Below, in pieces: positions 16,607 to 24,746 of a DNA stretch of 64,000 nucleotides; the stretch's first letter is position 1, and each line of letters starts with the position of its first letter. Source of the stretch: CAVWTN01 sp963757945 (lineage in GTDB: Bacteria > Vulcanimicrobiota > Vulcanimicrobiia > Vulcanimicrobiales > Vulcanimicrobiaceae); the NCBI GenBank assembly GCA_963757945.1, contig CAVWTN010000001.1:248001-312000 (forward strand), in the 5' to 3' direction. The translations under genes and the position numbers were made by a program. Under the pieces are notes generated by a model. That model had not been told where the DNA came from, did no database searches, and saw only the letters and a list, made by a program, of their open reading frames with translations.

Positions 16607-17154
16607 TGTCACGCATCGGAAAACTCTCCATCACGGTCCCCGCCGACGTCACCGTCGACGTGGCGGATTCGGTCGTGCACGTCAAGGGTCCCAAGGGCGA
16701 GCTCTCGCAGCGCATCCTGCCCGTCGTCGCGGTCAAAGTCGCGGACGGCACGGTGAAGGTCGAGCGCAGCGGCGACGACAAGCCGGCGCGCGCCGCGCAC
16801 GGCCTGACCCGCACGCTGGTCGCGAACATGGTCGAGGGCGTCACCAAGGGCTTCCGTAAGAGCCTCGAGATCCAGGGCGTCGGCTACCGCGTCAACAAGG
16901 CGGGCGAAAAGCTCAACTTGATGCTGGGCTTCTCGCACCCCGTTTCGATCGAAGCGCCGGAAGGCGTCCACTTCAGCGTCGAGGGCACGACCAAGATCCA
17001 CGTCGACGGCATCGATAAGCAACGCGTCGGGCAAATCGCCGCCGAGATTCGCGATCTGCGTCCGCCGGAGCCCTACAAGGGCAAAGGCATCCGCTACGAA
17101 GGCGAAGTCGTTCGCAAGAAGGCCGGTAAGGCCGGCAAGGCTGGGAAGAAGTAA
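16606..17154 (+). CDS. rplF: 50S ribosomal protein L6
   Basis: A 182-residue L6 of two duplicated domains (MSRIGKLSITVP start; signature PPEPYKGKGIRYEGE near 160). It has a short Lys-rich tail with GKAGK repeats. TAATG overlap with rplR. Confidence 0.97.
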   Translation: MSRIGKLSITVPADVTVDVADSVVHVKGPKGELSQRILPVVAVKVADGTVKVERSGDDKPARAAHGLTRTLVANMVEGVTKGFRKSLEIQGVGYRVNKAGEKLNLMLGFSHPVSIEAPEGVHFSVEGTTKIHVDGIDKQRVGQIAAEIRDLRPPEPYKGKGIRYEGEVVRKKAGKAGKAGKK

Positions 17155-17513
17155 TGAAAGTCTCGAGAGACCTTCAGCGGCAGAAGCGCCATCGCCGCCA
17201 CCGCTTCAAGATCGTCGGGACGGCCGAGCGGCCGCGCCTGCAGATCCACCGCACGTTGCACCACCTCTACGCGATCGTCGTCGACGATTCCAAGGGGCAC
17301 ACGCTCGCGGCGGCTTCGACGCGCGAAAAGGGTCTGGCGGATCTGACCTCGCGCACGAACATCGCGGCGGCGCAGCGCGTCGGCGAAACGATCGCGGCCA
17401 AGGCGAAGTCGGCCGGCATCACCGCCGTCGTCTTCGATACCAGCGGATTGAAGTATCACGGGCGAGTCAAAGCGCTCGCCGACGCTGCTCGCGCAGCCGG
17501 TCTGGAGTTCTAA
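17154..17513 (+). CDS. rplR: 50S ribosomal protein L18
   Basis: A 119-residue L18 (RHRFKIVGTAERPRLQIHRTLHHLYAIVVDD; FDTSGLKYHGRVKALADAARAAGL). It binds 5S rRNA. It is coupled to rplF by TAATG. Confidence 0.96.
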   Translation: MKVSRDLQRQKRHRRHRFKIVGTAERPRLQIHRTLHHLYAIVVDDSKGHTLAAASTREKGLADLTSRTNIAAAQRVGETIAAKAKSAGITAVVFDTSGLKYHGRVKALADAARAAGLEF

Positions 17514-17516
17514 TAC

Positions 17517-18029
17517 ATGCATTCTCGTGGTGGTGGTCGCGATCGCGATAATTCGGGCTTCGAGGAAACCGTCGTTCGCATCAATCGCGTCGCGAAAGTC
17601 GTCAAGGGCGGCAAGCGCTTCAGCTTCAGCGCGCTCGTCGTCGTCGGCGACCGCAAGGGCAAAGTCGGCTTTGCGATCGGCAAGGCGGGCGAAGTTCCCG
17701 AAGCGATCCGCAAGGGCGTCGAGCAGGCCCGCAAGGCGCTCGTGACCGTGCCGATGGTCGAGAAGACCATTCCGCACGAGGTGACGGTGCAAGTCGGAGC
17801 CGGCCGCGTCTTCATGAAGCCGGCGGCCCCGGGGACCGGCGTGATCGCGGGCGGCCCGATGCGCGCCGTGCTCGAACTCGCGGGCATCCACGATATCCTC
17901 ACGAAATCGCTCGGCAGCGCGAACCCGATCAACGTGGTCTATGCGACGGTCGAGGCGCTCCGTTCGCTCAAGACGGCGGAACAGGTCGCCAAGCTCCGCG
18001 ACAAGACCGTCGCCGAGCTGTTCAACTAA
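17517..18029 (+). CDS. rpsE: 30S ribosomal protein S5
   Basis: A 170-residue S5 with a double-stranded-RNA-binding-like N domain (ETVVRINRVAKVVKGGKRFSF, GDRKGKVGFAIGKAGEVPEAI) and KSLGSANPINVV in the C domain. rpmD (L30), normally next, is absent: rplO follows after 14 bases. Confidence 0.97.
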   Translation: MHSRGGGRDRDNSGFEETVVRINRVAKVVKGGKRFSFSALVVVGDRKGKVGFAIGKAGEVPEAIRKGVEQARKALVTVPMVEKTIPHEVTVQVGAGRVFMKPAAPGTGVIAGGPMRAVLELAGIHDILTKSLGSANPINVVYATVEALRSLKTAEQVAKLRDKTVAELFN

Positions 18030-18043
18030 GGACGTTTTTCACG

Positions 18044-18595
18044 ATGGCGGAAGCGAAAAAGGCTAGAAAGAAAGCGGCGGCCGCGCGGGCCGGGCTCGAG
18101 TTCACCGTCCCCGGGCTGACGCTCGCGGAGTTGCGTGAGAATAAAGGCGCGCGCCCCAAGCGCGTGCGGATCGGGCGCGGCCACGGTTCGGGCATGGTGA
18201 AGACCGGCGGCGAAGGCGGCAAGGGCCAGACCGTTCGTTCGGGCGGCGGCAAGGGGCCGGCGTTCGAAGGCGGCCAGACGCCCTGGGCGCGGCGCCTGCC
18301 GCACAAGCGCGGCTACTCGCAGAAGGGCCGCGATACGGGCCATTTCGGCTCGACGCTCGCGGTCGTGAACCTCGCGGCGCTCGCCGATTGGGATCCCAAG
18401 GTCGAAGTGACGCCCGAGGCGTTGCTCGCGGGCAAGTTCATTTCGGGTCCCCGCGACGGCGTCAAGGTGCTCGGCGGCATCAAGCCCGGCAAGACGCTCC
18501 CGCAGGGCCTGGTCTTCCGCGACGTGGCATTCTCCGCAACGGCCCGCGAGGCGCTGCTCGCCGCGGGTGCGACGCTCGGCGAACCGGAAGCATAG
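18044..18595 (+). CDS. rplO: 50S ribosomal protein L15
   Basis: A 183-residue L15 with a 25-residue basic N-terminal addition before LTLAELRENKGARPKRVRIGRGHGSG. The GGQTPWARRLPHKRGY core and C-terminal domain are normal. The start at 18044 follows a GGA-type site. Only three bases separate it from secY. Confidence 0.95.
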   Translation: MAEAKKARKKAAAARAGLEFTVPGLTLAELRENKGARPKRVRIGRGHGSGMVKTGGEGGKGQTVRSGGGKGPAFEGGQTPWARRLPHKRGYSQKGRDTGHFGSTLAVVNLAALADWDPKVEVTPEALLAGKFISGPRDGVKVLGGIKPGKTLPQGLVFRDVAFSATAREALLAAGATLGEPEA

Positions 18596-18598
18596 CGC

Positions 18599-19888
18599 TT
18601 GCTCGAGAATCTGCGCGCCGCTTTCCTCGTCCCGGACATCCGCAAGCGGATCCTGTTCGTCTTCGGCGCGTTCGCGCTCTTCGTGTTCATGATCCACGTG
18701 CAGCTGCCGGGCGTGAACGAGAAGCGCTGGCAAGATCTGCTCCGCGGCGGCTCGTTCTATAACTTCCTCGGCTTCCTCTCGGGCGGCGCGCTGCAGAAGC
18801 TCTCCGTCATCGCCATGGGGATCACGCCGTACATCAACGCCTCGATCATCATGCAACTGATGACGATCGTGCTCCCGAATCTCGAGGAGATGGCCAAGAA
18901 AGGCGGCGAGGAAGGCCGCAAAAAGATCGGCCAATACACGCGCTGGCTGACGATCGCGCTCGGCACGATCCAAGCGACCTCCATGTGCGTGAGCATGCAG
19001 CGCTCCGGCGTGTTCTACGACACCTCGTGGCAGTATCTGCTCTACGCGATCCTGGCGCTGGTCTCCGGGACGCTCTTCCTGATGTGGCTCGGCGAGCAGA
19101 TCACGGACAAGGGCATCGGCAACGGCGTCTCGCTGATCATCTTCGTCGGCATCGTGTTGCGCTACCCGCAGTACGTCGTGCAGACGATCCAGCTCGGTCA
19201 GAAGCAGGGCGTCAACTGGTTCGGCCTGGCGATCTTCGCGGTGATCGCCGTCATCACGATCGTCTCGATCGTCTTCATGTACCAGGGCCAGCGCCGCGTG
19301 CCGGTCCAACAGGCGCGCCGCGTCGTCGGCCGCAAGATGTTCGCCGGCCGCTCGAGCTACATTCCGCTGCGCTTGAACAACGCGGGCGTGATCTCGATCA
19401 TCTTCGCGATCTCGATCCTGCTGTTGCCGCAGCAGGCGCTTTCGTGGTTCGGGCAAGGCACGACGGGCCCGGCCGCCAACGTCGCGCTCTTCGTCAACAC
19501 CTGGTTCGGCCCGAGCACGCTGCTCTACAACTTCGTCTACTTCATCCTCGTCGTGGTCTTCACGTACTTCTACAGCTCGGTCGTCGTCAATACGCGCGAC
19601 ATCGCCGACAACCTGAAGAAGAGCGGCTCGTTCATCCCGGGGATCCGGCCGGGCCACCCCACCGTCGAGTATCTCAACAAGATCCTGTTCCGCATCACGA
19701 CCGTCGCAGCCGTCTATCTGGGCCTCTTGGCGGTGCTGCCGACGCTTGCCGAACGAGGCCTCGGCGTCACGACCTTCTACATCGGTTCGACGTCGCTCTT
19801 GATCATCGTCGGTGTGGCTCTCGATACGATGACGCAAATCGAAGCGCGGCTGGCGATGCGTGATTACAAAGGGTTTCTGACGCGATGA
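18599..19888 (+). CDS. secY: protein translocase subunit SecY
   Basis: A 429-residue SecY with ten hydrophobic segments. It starts from TTG at 18599 (LENLRAAFLVPDIRKRILF is the family N terminus). It contains PYINASIIMQLM, the plug region, and the cytoplasmic loop GQRRVPVQQARRVVGRK. It is the channel of the Sec translocon and sits in its usual place downstream of rplO. Its stop overlaps adk (ATGA). Confidence 0.96.
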   Translation: MLENLRAAFLVPDIRKRILFVFGAFALFVFMIHVQLPGVNEKRWQDLLRGGSFYNFLGFLSGGALQKLSVIAMGITPYINASIIMQLMTIVLPNLEEMAKKGGEEGRKKIGQYTRWLTIALGTIQATSMCVSMQRSGVFYDTSWQYLLYAILALVSGTLFLMWLGEQITDKGIGNGVSLIIFVGIVLRYPQYVVQTIQLGQKQGVNWFGLAIFAVIAVITIVSIVFMYQGQRRVPVQQARRVVGRKMFAGRSSYIPLRLNNAGVISIIFAISILLLPQQALSWFGQGTTGPAANVALFVNTWFGPSTLLYNFVYFILVVVFTYFYSSVVVNTRDIADNLKKSGSFIPGIRPGHPTVEYLNKILFRITTVAAVYLGLLAVLPTLAERGLGVTTFYIGSTSLLIIVGVALDTMTQIEARLAMRDYKGFLTR

Positions 19889-20544
19889 GCACGCGGCTGA
19901 TCCTGCTCGGCCCCCCGGGGGCGGGCAAGGGCACTCAGGCGAGAATCTTAGAAGAGCGCTTCGGCGCGGTCCAACTTTCGACGGGCGACATGCTGCGCAA
20001 GCACCGCGCCGAGGGCACGCCGCTCGGCAAGGAAGCGCAGTCGTACATGGATGCGGGCGGTCTCGTCCCCGACGATCTGATCATCCGAATGATGGAAGGC
20101 GAGCTTGCCGGCAAGTCGTCGTTCATTCTCGACGGCTTCCCGCGCACGGTGGCGCAGGCCCAAGCGCTCAGCGCGTTGCTCGAAAAGCTCGATCTCCCGC
20201 TGACCGCGACGCTGCTGTTCGATGCCGACCGGGCCGAGCTCGTCGCGCGCTTGACCGGGCGCTGGACGAACCCGCGCAGCGGCCGCACCTATCACACCAC
20301 GTTCAATCCGCCCAAGACGGCCGGGATCGACGACGAGGACGGCGGGCCGCTCGTGCAGCGCCCCGACGACACGCTCGAGGTCGTCTCGAAGCGGCTTGAG
20401 ACCTACGACGCGCAGACCAAGCCCCTCGTCGAGTATTACGAGGCGACGGGCCAGCTGGTGCGCATCGACGGCGTCAAGCCCGTCGACGACGTGACGGCGG
20501 ACATTCTGGCGGCGCTGACCGCGAAGACCGGTTCACCGACGTGA
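19885..20544 (+). CDS. adk: adenylate kinase
   Basis: A 219-residue long-form adenylate kinase. P-loop GPPGAGKGTQA lies near residue 10, then DGFPRTVAQAQAL and a LID domain (GRWTNPRSGRTYH) without the four zinc cysteines, so it is the non-zinc type. It interconverts ATP+AMP and 2 ADP. It is coupled to secY (ATGA) and map (GTGA). Confidence 0.96.
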   Translation: MSTRLILLGPPGAGKGTQARILEERFGAVQLSTGDMLRKHRAEGTPLGKEAQSYMDAGGLVPDDLIIRMMEGELAGKSSFILDGFPRTVAQAQALSALLEKLDLPLTATLLFDADRAELVARLTGRWTNPRSGRTYHTTFNPPKTAGIDDEDGGPLVQRPDDTLEVVSKRLETYDAQTKPLVEYYEATGQLVRIDGVKPVDDVTADILAALTAKTGSPT

Positions 20545-21347
20545 TCTCGATCAAGTCCGCGCGCGAGATCGAGATCATGCGGCGCGGCGGAAAGATCGTA
20601 GCGAAGACGCTCACGGCCCTGGTCGGAGCGGCGAAGCCCGGGGTCACGACGGCCGATCTCGATCGTCTTTCCGAGAAGATGATGCGCGAAGCGGGCGCGA
20701 TCCCGACCTTCAAAGGCTACGGCGGCTTCCCGGCCTCGATCTGCGCCTCGATCAACGAGACGGTCGTCCACGGGATCCCGGGCAATCGGGCGCTGCGGGA
20801 CGGCGACCTGCTCTCCATCGACATCGGGGCCACGTTCGAAGGCTACGTGAGCGACACGGCGATCACGATCCCGATCGGGACGATCTCGCCGGCCGCCGAG
20901 CGCTTGCTGCGCGTCACCCAGGAATGCCTGATGCTCGGAATCGCTCAGATGCAGCGCGGAAACTCGATCGGCGACATCGCCCGCGCGGTCCAAAAGCACG
21001 CCGAGAGCCACGGCTACGGCGTCGTGCGGGACCTCGTGGGCCACGGGATCGGGACGGCGATGCACGAGGAGCCCCAGGTTCCCAACTACGTGACCGCGGC
21101 CTCGACGGGCATCAAGATCCGGCCGGGGATGTGCCTGGCGATCGAGCCGATGATCACGGAAGGCACCTACGAGGTGCGTACGCTGGACGACGGCTGGACA
21201 GTTGTCACGGCAGATGGTAAACTCTCAGCGCACTTCGAGCATACCGTGGCCCTCACCGAAGATGGGCCGAGGATTCTTACGTTAAGACCGATTCTGGAGC
21301 ACGGCGACGTCGAAAGATACCGTCCGAAAGAAGAATTAGCGGCATGA
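20541..21347 (+). CDS. map: type I methionine aminopeptidase
   Basis: A 268-residue MetAP starting at a GTG that overlaps the adk stop. Metal ligands are visible in order: Asp in LSIDIGATF, Asp in YVSDTA, His in GHGIGTAMHEEPQ, Glu in AIEPM and Glu in FEHT. It removes N-terminal methionine from new proteins. It is followed by a six-codon bridging ORF and then infA. Confidence 0.96.
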   Translation: MISIKSAREIEIMRRGGKIVAKTLTALVGAAKPGVTTADLDRLSEKMMREAGAIPTFKGYGGFPASICASINETVVHGIPGNRALRDGDLLSIDIGATFEGYVSDTAITIPIGTISPAAERLLRVTQECLMLGIAQMQRGNSIGDIARAVQKHAESHGYGVVRDLVGHGIGTAMHEEPQVPNYVTAASTGIKIRPGMCLAIEPMITEGTYEVRTLDDGWTVVTADGKLSAHFEHTVALTEDGPRILTLRPILEHGDVERYRPKEELAA

Positions 21348-21364
21348 TCGAGGAGCTTTGGTGA
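21344..21364 (+). other. 6-codon mini-ORF bridging map and infA
   Basis: ATG overlaps the map stop (ATGA). It encodes MIEELW, and its TGA shares the A of the infA ATG (TGATG). The GAGGAG within it is the ribosome-binding site of infA. Confidence 0.35.
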
Positions 21365-21657
21365 TGGCGCGAAAGCGTCGGAGCGGACAGCGGCCCGAGC
21401 GTCGGGGATCATCCGACGCGCGGAACGGTGCGAGCGCCACGCCGAAAGAAGAGGCGATCGAAGTCGAGGGGACGATCGTCGAGCCGCTCCCGAACGCGAT
21501 GTTCCGCGTCGAGCTCGCGGGCGGGCACCGGGTGCTCGCGCACGTGAGCGGAAAAATCCGGATGCATTTCATCCGCATCCTGCCCGGCGATCGCGTCCTG
21601 ATCGAGCTCTCCCCGTACGATTTGTCCCACGGCCGCATCACCTACCGATACAAGTAA
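21364..21657 (+). CDS. infA: translation initiation factor IF-1 with basic N-terminal extension
   Basis: The last 70 residues are a typical IF-1 OB fold (EEAIEVEGTIVEPLPNAMFRVEL, HVSGKIRMHFIRILPGDRVLIELSPYDLSHGRITYRYK). Ahead of it are about 27 extra residues rich in Arg, Ser and Gly (ARKRRSGQRPERRG). The ATG at 21364 has a good GAGGAG site 8 bases upstream. There is no internal ATG near the usual start, so the extension is probably real. TTG 21358 and GTG 21361 are alternative starts just upstream. Confidence 0.93.
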   Translation: MARKRRSGQRPERRGSSDARNGASATPKEEAIEVEGTIVEPLPNAMFRVELAGGHRVLAHVSGKIRMHFIRILPGDRVLIELSPYDLSHGRITYRYK

Positions 21658-21675
21658 CGCCCAAGAGAAGAGAAT

Positions 21676-21792
21676 ATGAAAGTCCGACCCTCCGTCAAAC
21701 GCATTTGCGAGAAGTGCATCATCATCCGCCGCCACGGGAAAGTCCGCGTCATTTGCGAGACGAACCCAAAGCATAAGCAGGTCCAGGGCTGA
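21676..21792 (+). CDS. rpmJ: 50S ribosomal protein L36
   Basis: A 38-residue protein, MKVRPSVKRICEKCIIIRR at the start, with zinc ligands Cys11, Cys14, Cys27 and His33 (zinc-binding form). A GAGAAGAGA site precedes the ATG. Its TGA overlaps the rpsM ATG. Confidence 0.96.
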   Translation: MKVRPSVKRICEKCIIIRRHGKVRVICETNPKHKQVQG

Positions 21793-22175
21793 TGGCACGT
21801 ATCGCCGGTATCGATCTCCCGCGCGACAAGCGGATCGAGGTCGCACTGACCTATATCTTCGGGATCGGCTTGCCGACCGCGCAGAAGCTCCTCGAGCAGA
21901 CCGGGATCGATCCGAACACGCGCGTCAAGAATCTCTCCGAAGAGGATGAGAAGAAGATCCGCGATGCGATCGACGGGCAGATCAAGGTCGAGGGCGATTT
22001 GCGGCGCGAGGTCGCCGGCCACATCAAGCGTTTGACGGATATCGGCTGCTACCGCGGTCTGCGCCATCGGCGCGGCCTGCCGGTGCGCGGTCAGCGGACG
22101 AAGACGAACGCCCGGACCCGCAAGGGCCCCAAGAAGACCGTCGGCGCCAAGAAGAAGGCCGTCGCGAAGAAGTAA
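21792..22175 (+). CDS. rpsM: 30S ribosomal protein S13
   Basis: A 127-residue S13 (MARIAGIDLPRDKRIEVALTYIFGIG; GCYRGLRHRRGLPVRGQRTKTNARTRKGPKK). Standard length with a Lys-rich tail. It contacts P-site tRNA and the B1 bridges. Confidence 0.97.
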   Translation: MARIAGIDLPRDKRIEVALTYIFGIGLPTAQKLLEQTGIDPNTRVKNLSEEDEKKIRDAIDGQIKVEGDLRREVAGHIKRLTDIGCYRGLRHRRGLPVRGQRTKTNARTRKGPKKTVGAKKKAVAKK

Positions 22176-22247
22176 CGCCTCCCCGTGGCCCGGGCCGCCG
22201 GAACGAAAGCGCCGGACCCGAGGTTACACGAGCGGAGGAACGCACGC

Positions 22248-22442
22248 ATGGCCAAACGCCGTAAACCCGAGAAACTGCCGCCGGCGCCCATCGTGCCGCG
22301 GCTCGGCCCCCCGGAGAATCTCCGGCCGGCCGGCCCGCACGCCGATAAGCGCCGCCGCTCGCGAGCCCAAGAGAAGGCCGCCTTAGCCAAGGCGGCCTTT
22401 GACGTTCCCCTCGAGCCAAAGGCCGAGGCCCCGAAAGCTTGA
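22248..22442 (+). CDS. small basic protein between rpsM and rpsK (function unknown)
   Basis: A 64-residue protein starting MAKRRKPEKLPPAP, preceded by a CGGAGGA site 10 bases upstream. An in-frame GTG at 22185 would add 21 residues. It is rich in Lys, Arg, Pro and Ala, has a central KRRRSRAQEK stretch, and has no Cys. I do not recognise a family. It sits between S13 and S11, which are normally adjacent, so a ribosome-associated or RNA-binding role is plausible. Its 3' part contains a perfect 11-bp hairpin, and its stop overlaps a promoter -35, so the DNA here also serves regulation. Confidence 0.5.
   Translation: MAKRRKPEKLPPAPIVPRLGPPENLRPAGPHADKRRRSRAQEKAALAKAAFDVPLEPKAEAPKA
22374..22399 (+). 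terminator. intragenic hairpin, possible attenuator, upstream of the rpsK promoter
   Basis: A perfect 11-bp stem (AAGGCCGCCTT / AAGGCGGCCTT) with an AGCC loop. Only three T residues end and follow the second arm, so it is a weak terminator at best. It lies inside the small basic-protein gene and 40 bases before the next promoter. Confidence 0.4.
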
Positions 22443-22468
22443 CCATCCTCCTCGCTCTCAGGTAGAAT
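22439..22468 (+). promoter_or_regulatory. sigma-70-type promoter upstream of rpsK (alpha-operon promoter)
   Basis: -35 TTGACC at 22439-22444, an 18-base spacer and -10 TAGAAT at 22463-22468. It drives rpsK-rpsD-rpoA-rplQ. The TGA of the small upstream gene lies within the -35. Confidence 0.65.
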
Positions 22469-22632
22469 CTGGTGTTGGCTGTCGCAGGCAGCCCGGCGCC
22501 CTCGCGCGCCCCGAACGTCTCGCCGAGCGTTCGTGAACTCAAGATCGGCTCGCCCGCAAGGCGAGGCCGGCCGAGGCGACGACACCCCGGGCTCGTCTTG
22601 CGCGGGGCAAGATAAACATCGGAGAGAGACGT
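22469..22632 (+). promoter_or_regulatory. structured leader of rpsK
   Basis: About 160 non-coding bases. Inverted repeats include GGCTG/CAGCC around 22476-22494 and CTTGC/GCAAG around 22597-22612, just before the ribosome-binding site GGAGAGAG. The position suits autoregulation by an r-protein such as S4, which controls alpha operons elsewhere. This is inferred from position only. Confidence 0.4.
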
Positions 22633-23028
22633 TTGGCTGCCAAGAAGCAAACCAAGACGCGGAAGAAACGCGAATTCAAGAACGTCGGGTCGGGCGTCGC
22701 GCACGTGCACTCGTCGTTCAACAACACGATCGTGACGATCACGGACAACCAGGGATCGACGATCGCCTGGGCCTCGGCCGGGAATCTCGGCTTCAAGGGC
22801 TCGAAAAAGTCCACGCCGTTCGCCGCGCAGATGGCCGCCGAGTCGGTCGCGCGCAAGGCGATGGAACACGGCATGAAGTCGGCCGAGGTCTACGTGAAGG
22901 GCCCCGGCGCCGGCCGCGAAGCGGCGATCCGCTCGCTCCAGGCCGCCGGTCTCGAGATCACGCTCATCAAGGACGTCACGCCCATCCCGCACAACGGTTG
23001 CCGGCCGCCGAAACGGCGCCGGGTGTAG
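22633..23028 (+). CDS. rpsK: 30S ribosomal protein S11
   Basis: A 131-residue S11 starting from TTG at 22633 after GGAGAGAG. It contains GVAHVHSSFNNTIVTITDNQG and the C-terminal DVTPIPHNGCRPPKRRRV signature. Standard length. It lies 18 bases before rpsD. Confidence 0.97.
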   Translation: MAAKKQTKTRKKREFKNVGSGVAHVHSSFNNTIVTITDNQGSTIAWASAGNLGFKGSKKSTPFAAQMAAESVARKAMEHGMKSAEVYVKGPGAGREAAIRSLQAAGLEITLIKDVTPIPHNGCRPPKRRRV

Positions 23029-23046
23029 GGAGGTTGTAGGAAAAGT

Positions 23047-23706
23047 ATGTCACGTTACACTGGACCCGTTTGCCGCCTGTGCCGGCGCGAAACCGCGACG
23101 AGCAAGACCGGCGAGAAGATCAAGCTCTTCCTCAAGGGCGATCGCTGCCTCACGAAAAAGTGCGCGGTCGAACGCCGCGGCACGGCCCCCGGTCAGAAGA
23201 CCACGGGCAAGCCGTCACGCCAGAAGATCTCGGAATACGGCCGCCAACTGCGCGAAAAGCAGAAGATGCGCCGCTACTACGGCGTCGTGGAGACGCAGTT
23301 CGAAAACTACTTCCGCGAAGCGGCGCGCGTCCCGGGTCAAACCGGCAAGACGTTCTTGCAATTGCTGGAGCGCCGTCTGGACAACGTCGTGTACCGCCTC
23401 AACCTCGCTTCGAGCCGCGCGCAAGCGCGTCAGATGGTCACCCACCGCCATTTCCGCGTGAACGGACGGATCGTCAACATCCCGTCGTTCATCGTGAAGG
23501 CCGGCGACGTGCTGACGATCGGCGAGCGCAGCCAAAAGTCCCCGCTCGTGCAGAGCGGGATCGAGCTCGCGAAGGCTCGCCGCCATCCCGAATGGCTCGA
23601 TTTCAACGAACAGGACCTGACGGGCAAGGTCGTCGCCCTGCCGAGCCGCGAGCAGATCGACACCCCGGTCGACGAGCAGCTCATCGTCGAATACTACTCG
23701 AGATAG
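23047..23706 (+). CDS. rpsD: 30S ribosomal protein S4, zinc (C+) form
   Basis: A 219-residue S4 with four N-terminal cysteines (9, 12, 34, 39) that bind zinc, then the S4 RNA-binding domain (ERRLDNVVYRLNLASSRAQARQMVTHRHFRVNG). Primary 16S assembly protein and often the alpha-operon regulator. A 100-base gap follows before rpoA, containing a GACCGC/GCGGTC hairpin near 23751. Confidence 0.97.
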   Translation: MSRYTGPVCRLCRRETATSKTGEKIKLFLKGDRCLTKKCAVERRGTAPGQKTTGKPSRQKISEYGRQLREKQKMRRYYGVVETQFENYFREAARVPGQTGKTFLQLLERRLDNVVYRLNLASSRAQARQMVTHRHFRVNGRIVNIPSFIVKAGDVLTIGERSQKSPLVQSGIELAKARRHPEWLDFNEQDLTGKVVALPSREQIDTPVDEQLIVEYYSR

Positions 23707-23806
23707 ACCGAACACCCACTTCACTCGCTGCCGTTAGGCGTACGATCGTGGACCGCGGGGCGGTCTGCGGATAACGTAAACGGCGAAAAAGGAAACACGA
23801 CCGATC

Positions 23807-24733
23807 ATGACCGTTCTGGATGCACCGCAAGGCGCGACGATCGAAGTTCGCGAGCGCCGCGACAACTACGCAAAATTCGTCTGCGAGCCGCTCGAGCGCG
23901 GGTTCGGGATCACGCTCGGCAACGCGCTGCGCCGCGCGCTGCTCTCGGCGATCCCCGGCACCGCCGTGACCTACGTGAAGATCGAAGGCGTGCTGCACGA
24001 GTTTTCGACGATCTCGGGCGTCGTGGAAGACGTGACGGACCTGCTCCTGAACCTGAAGGGCCTCGCCCTCAAGCTGAACAGCGACGATCCGAAGGTCCTT
24101 TCGCTGAGCGTCAGCGGCGCGCGCGAAGTGACCGCGGCCGACATCACGCCCGATGCGGACGTCGAGATTCTGCAGCCCGACTATCACATCGCAACGCTGA
24201 CCGGGAAATCCGCGAAGCTCGCGATGGAACTGGGCATCGAGAAGTATCGCGGCTACGTCACCGCGGACAAGCAGCGCAACATCGAGCACATGATCGGTCT
24301 GATCCCGCTCGATTCGATCTTCTCGCCGATCCGCAAGGTCAACTTCTCGGTCGACGACACGCGCGTCGGCCAGAACGTCGACTACGATCGCCTGACGCTC
24401 GAGATCGAGACGAACGGCGCGATCTCGCCGGACGACGCGCTCGCGACCGCGGCGCAGATCCTGCAAGATCAGCTCGATCTGTTCGCCGGCTTCACGACCG
24501 AAGAGAAGGCGCCGGTCGCGCCGCCTCAGAGCGAGTGGGACATTCCCGTCGAGACGCTCAACCTCTCGGTTCGTTCGTTCAACTGCCTCAAGCGCGCCGG
24601 GATCTCGAAGGTCTCGGAGTTGCTCGACCTGACCGAAGACGAGATCATCAAGATGCGCAACTTCGGCAAGAAATCACTCGACGAGATCAAGCAAGTTCTG
24701 GGAGAGAGGGGATTGTCGCTGCGCCAGCCGTAG
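23807..24733 (+). CDS. rpoA: DNA-directed RNA polymerase subunit alpha
   Basis: A 308-residue alpha subunit. The N-terminal assembly domain (FVCEPLERGFGITLGNALRRALLSAIPGTAV) and the C-terminal domain (VRSFNCLKRAGISKVSELLDLTEDEI, then RNFGKKSLDEIK) are both intact. An AAAAGGA site lies just upstream. It ends 13 bases before rplQ. Confidence 0.97.
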   Translation: MTVLDAPQGATIEVRERRDNYAKFVCEPLERGFGITLGNALRRALLSAIPGTAVTYVKIEGVLHEFSTISGVVEDVTDLLLNLKGLALKLNSDDPKVLSLSVSGAREVTAADITPDADVEILQPDYHIATLTGKSAKLAMELGIEKYRGYVTADKQRNIEHMIGLIPLDSIFSPIRKVNFSVDDTRVGQNVDYDRLTLEIETNGAISPDDALATAAQILQDQLDLFAGFTTEEKAPVAPPQSEWDIPVETLNLSVRSFNCLKRAGISKVSELLDLTEDEIIKMRNFGKKSLDEIKQVLGERGLSLRQP

Positions 24734-24746
24734 CGCCGAAGTCATC

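Noticed and set aside
18026..19837. A 603-codon ORF antisense to rplO and secY
   Set aside because: Composition is Arg/Asp/Glu-rich with no fold or family. It mirrors the codon pattern of two certain genes on the plus strand, as do similar long antisense ORFs at 41557-43311 and 29296-30828.
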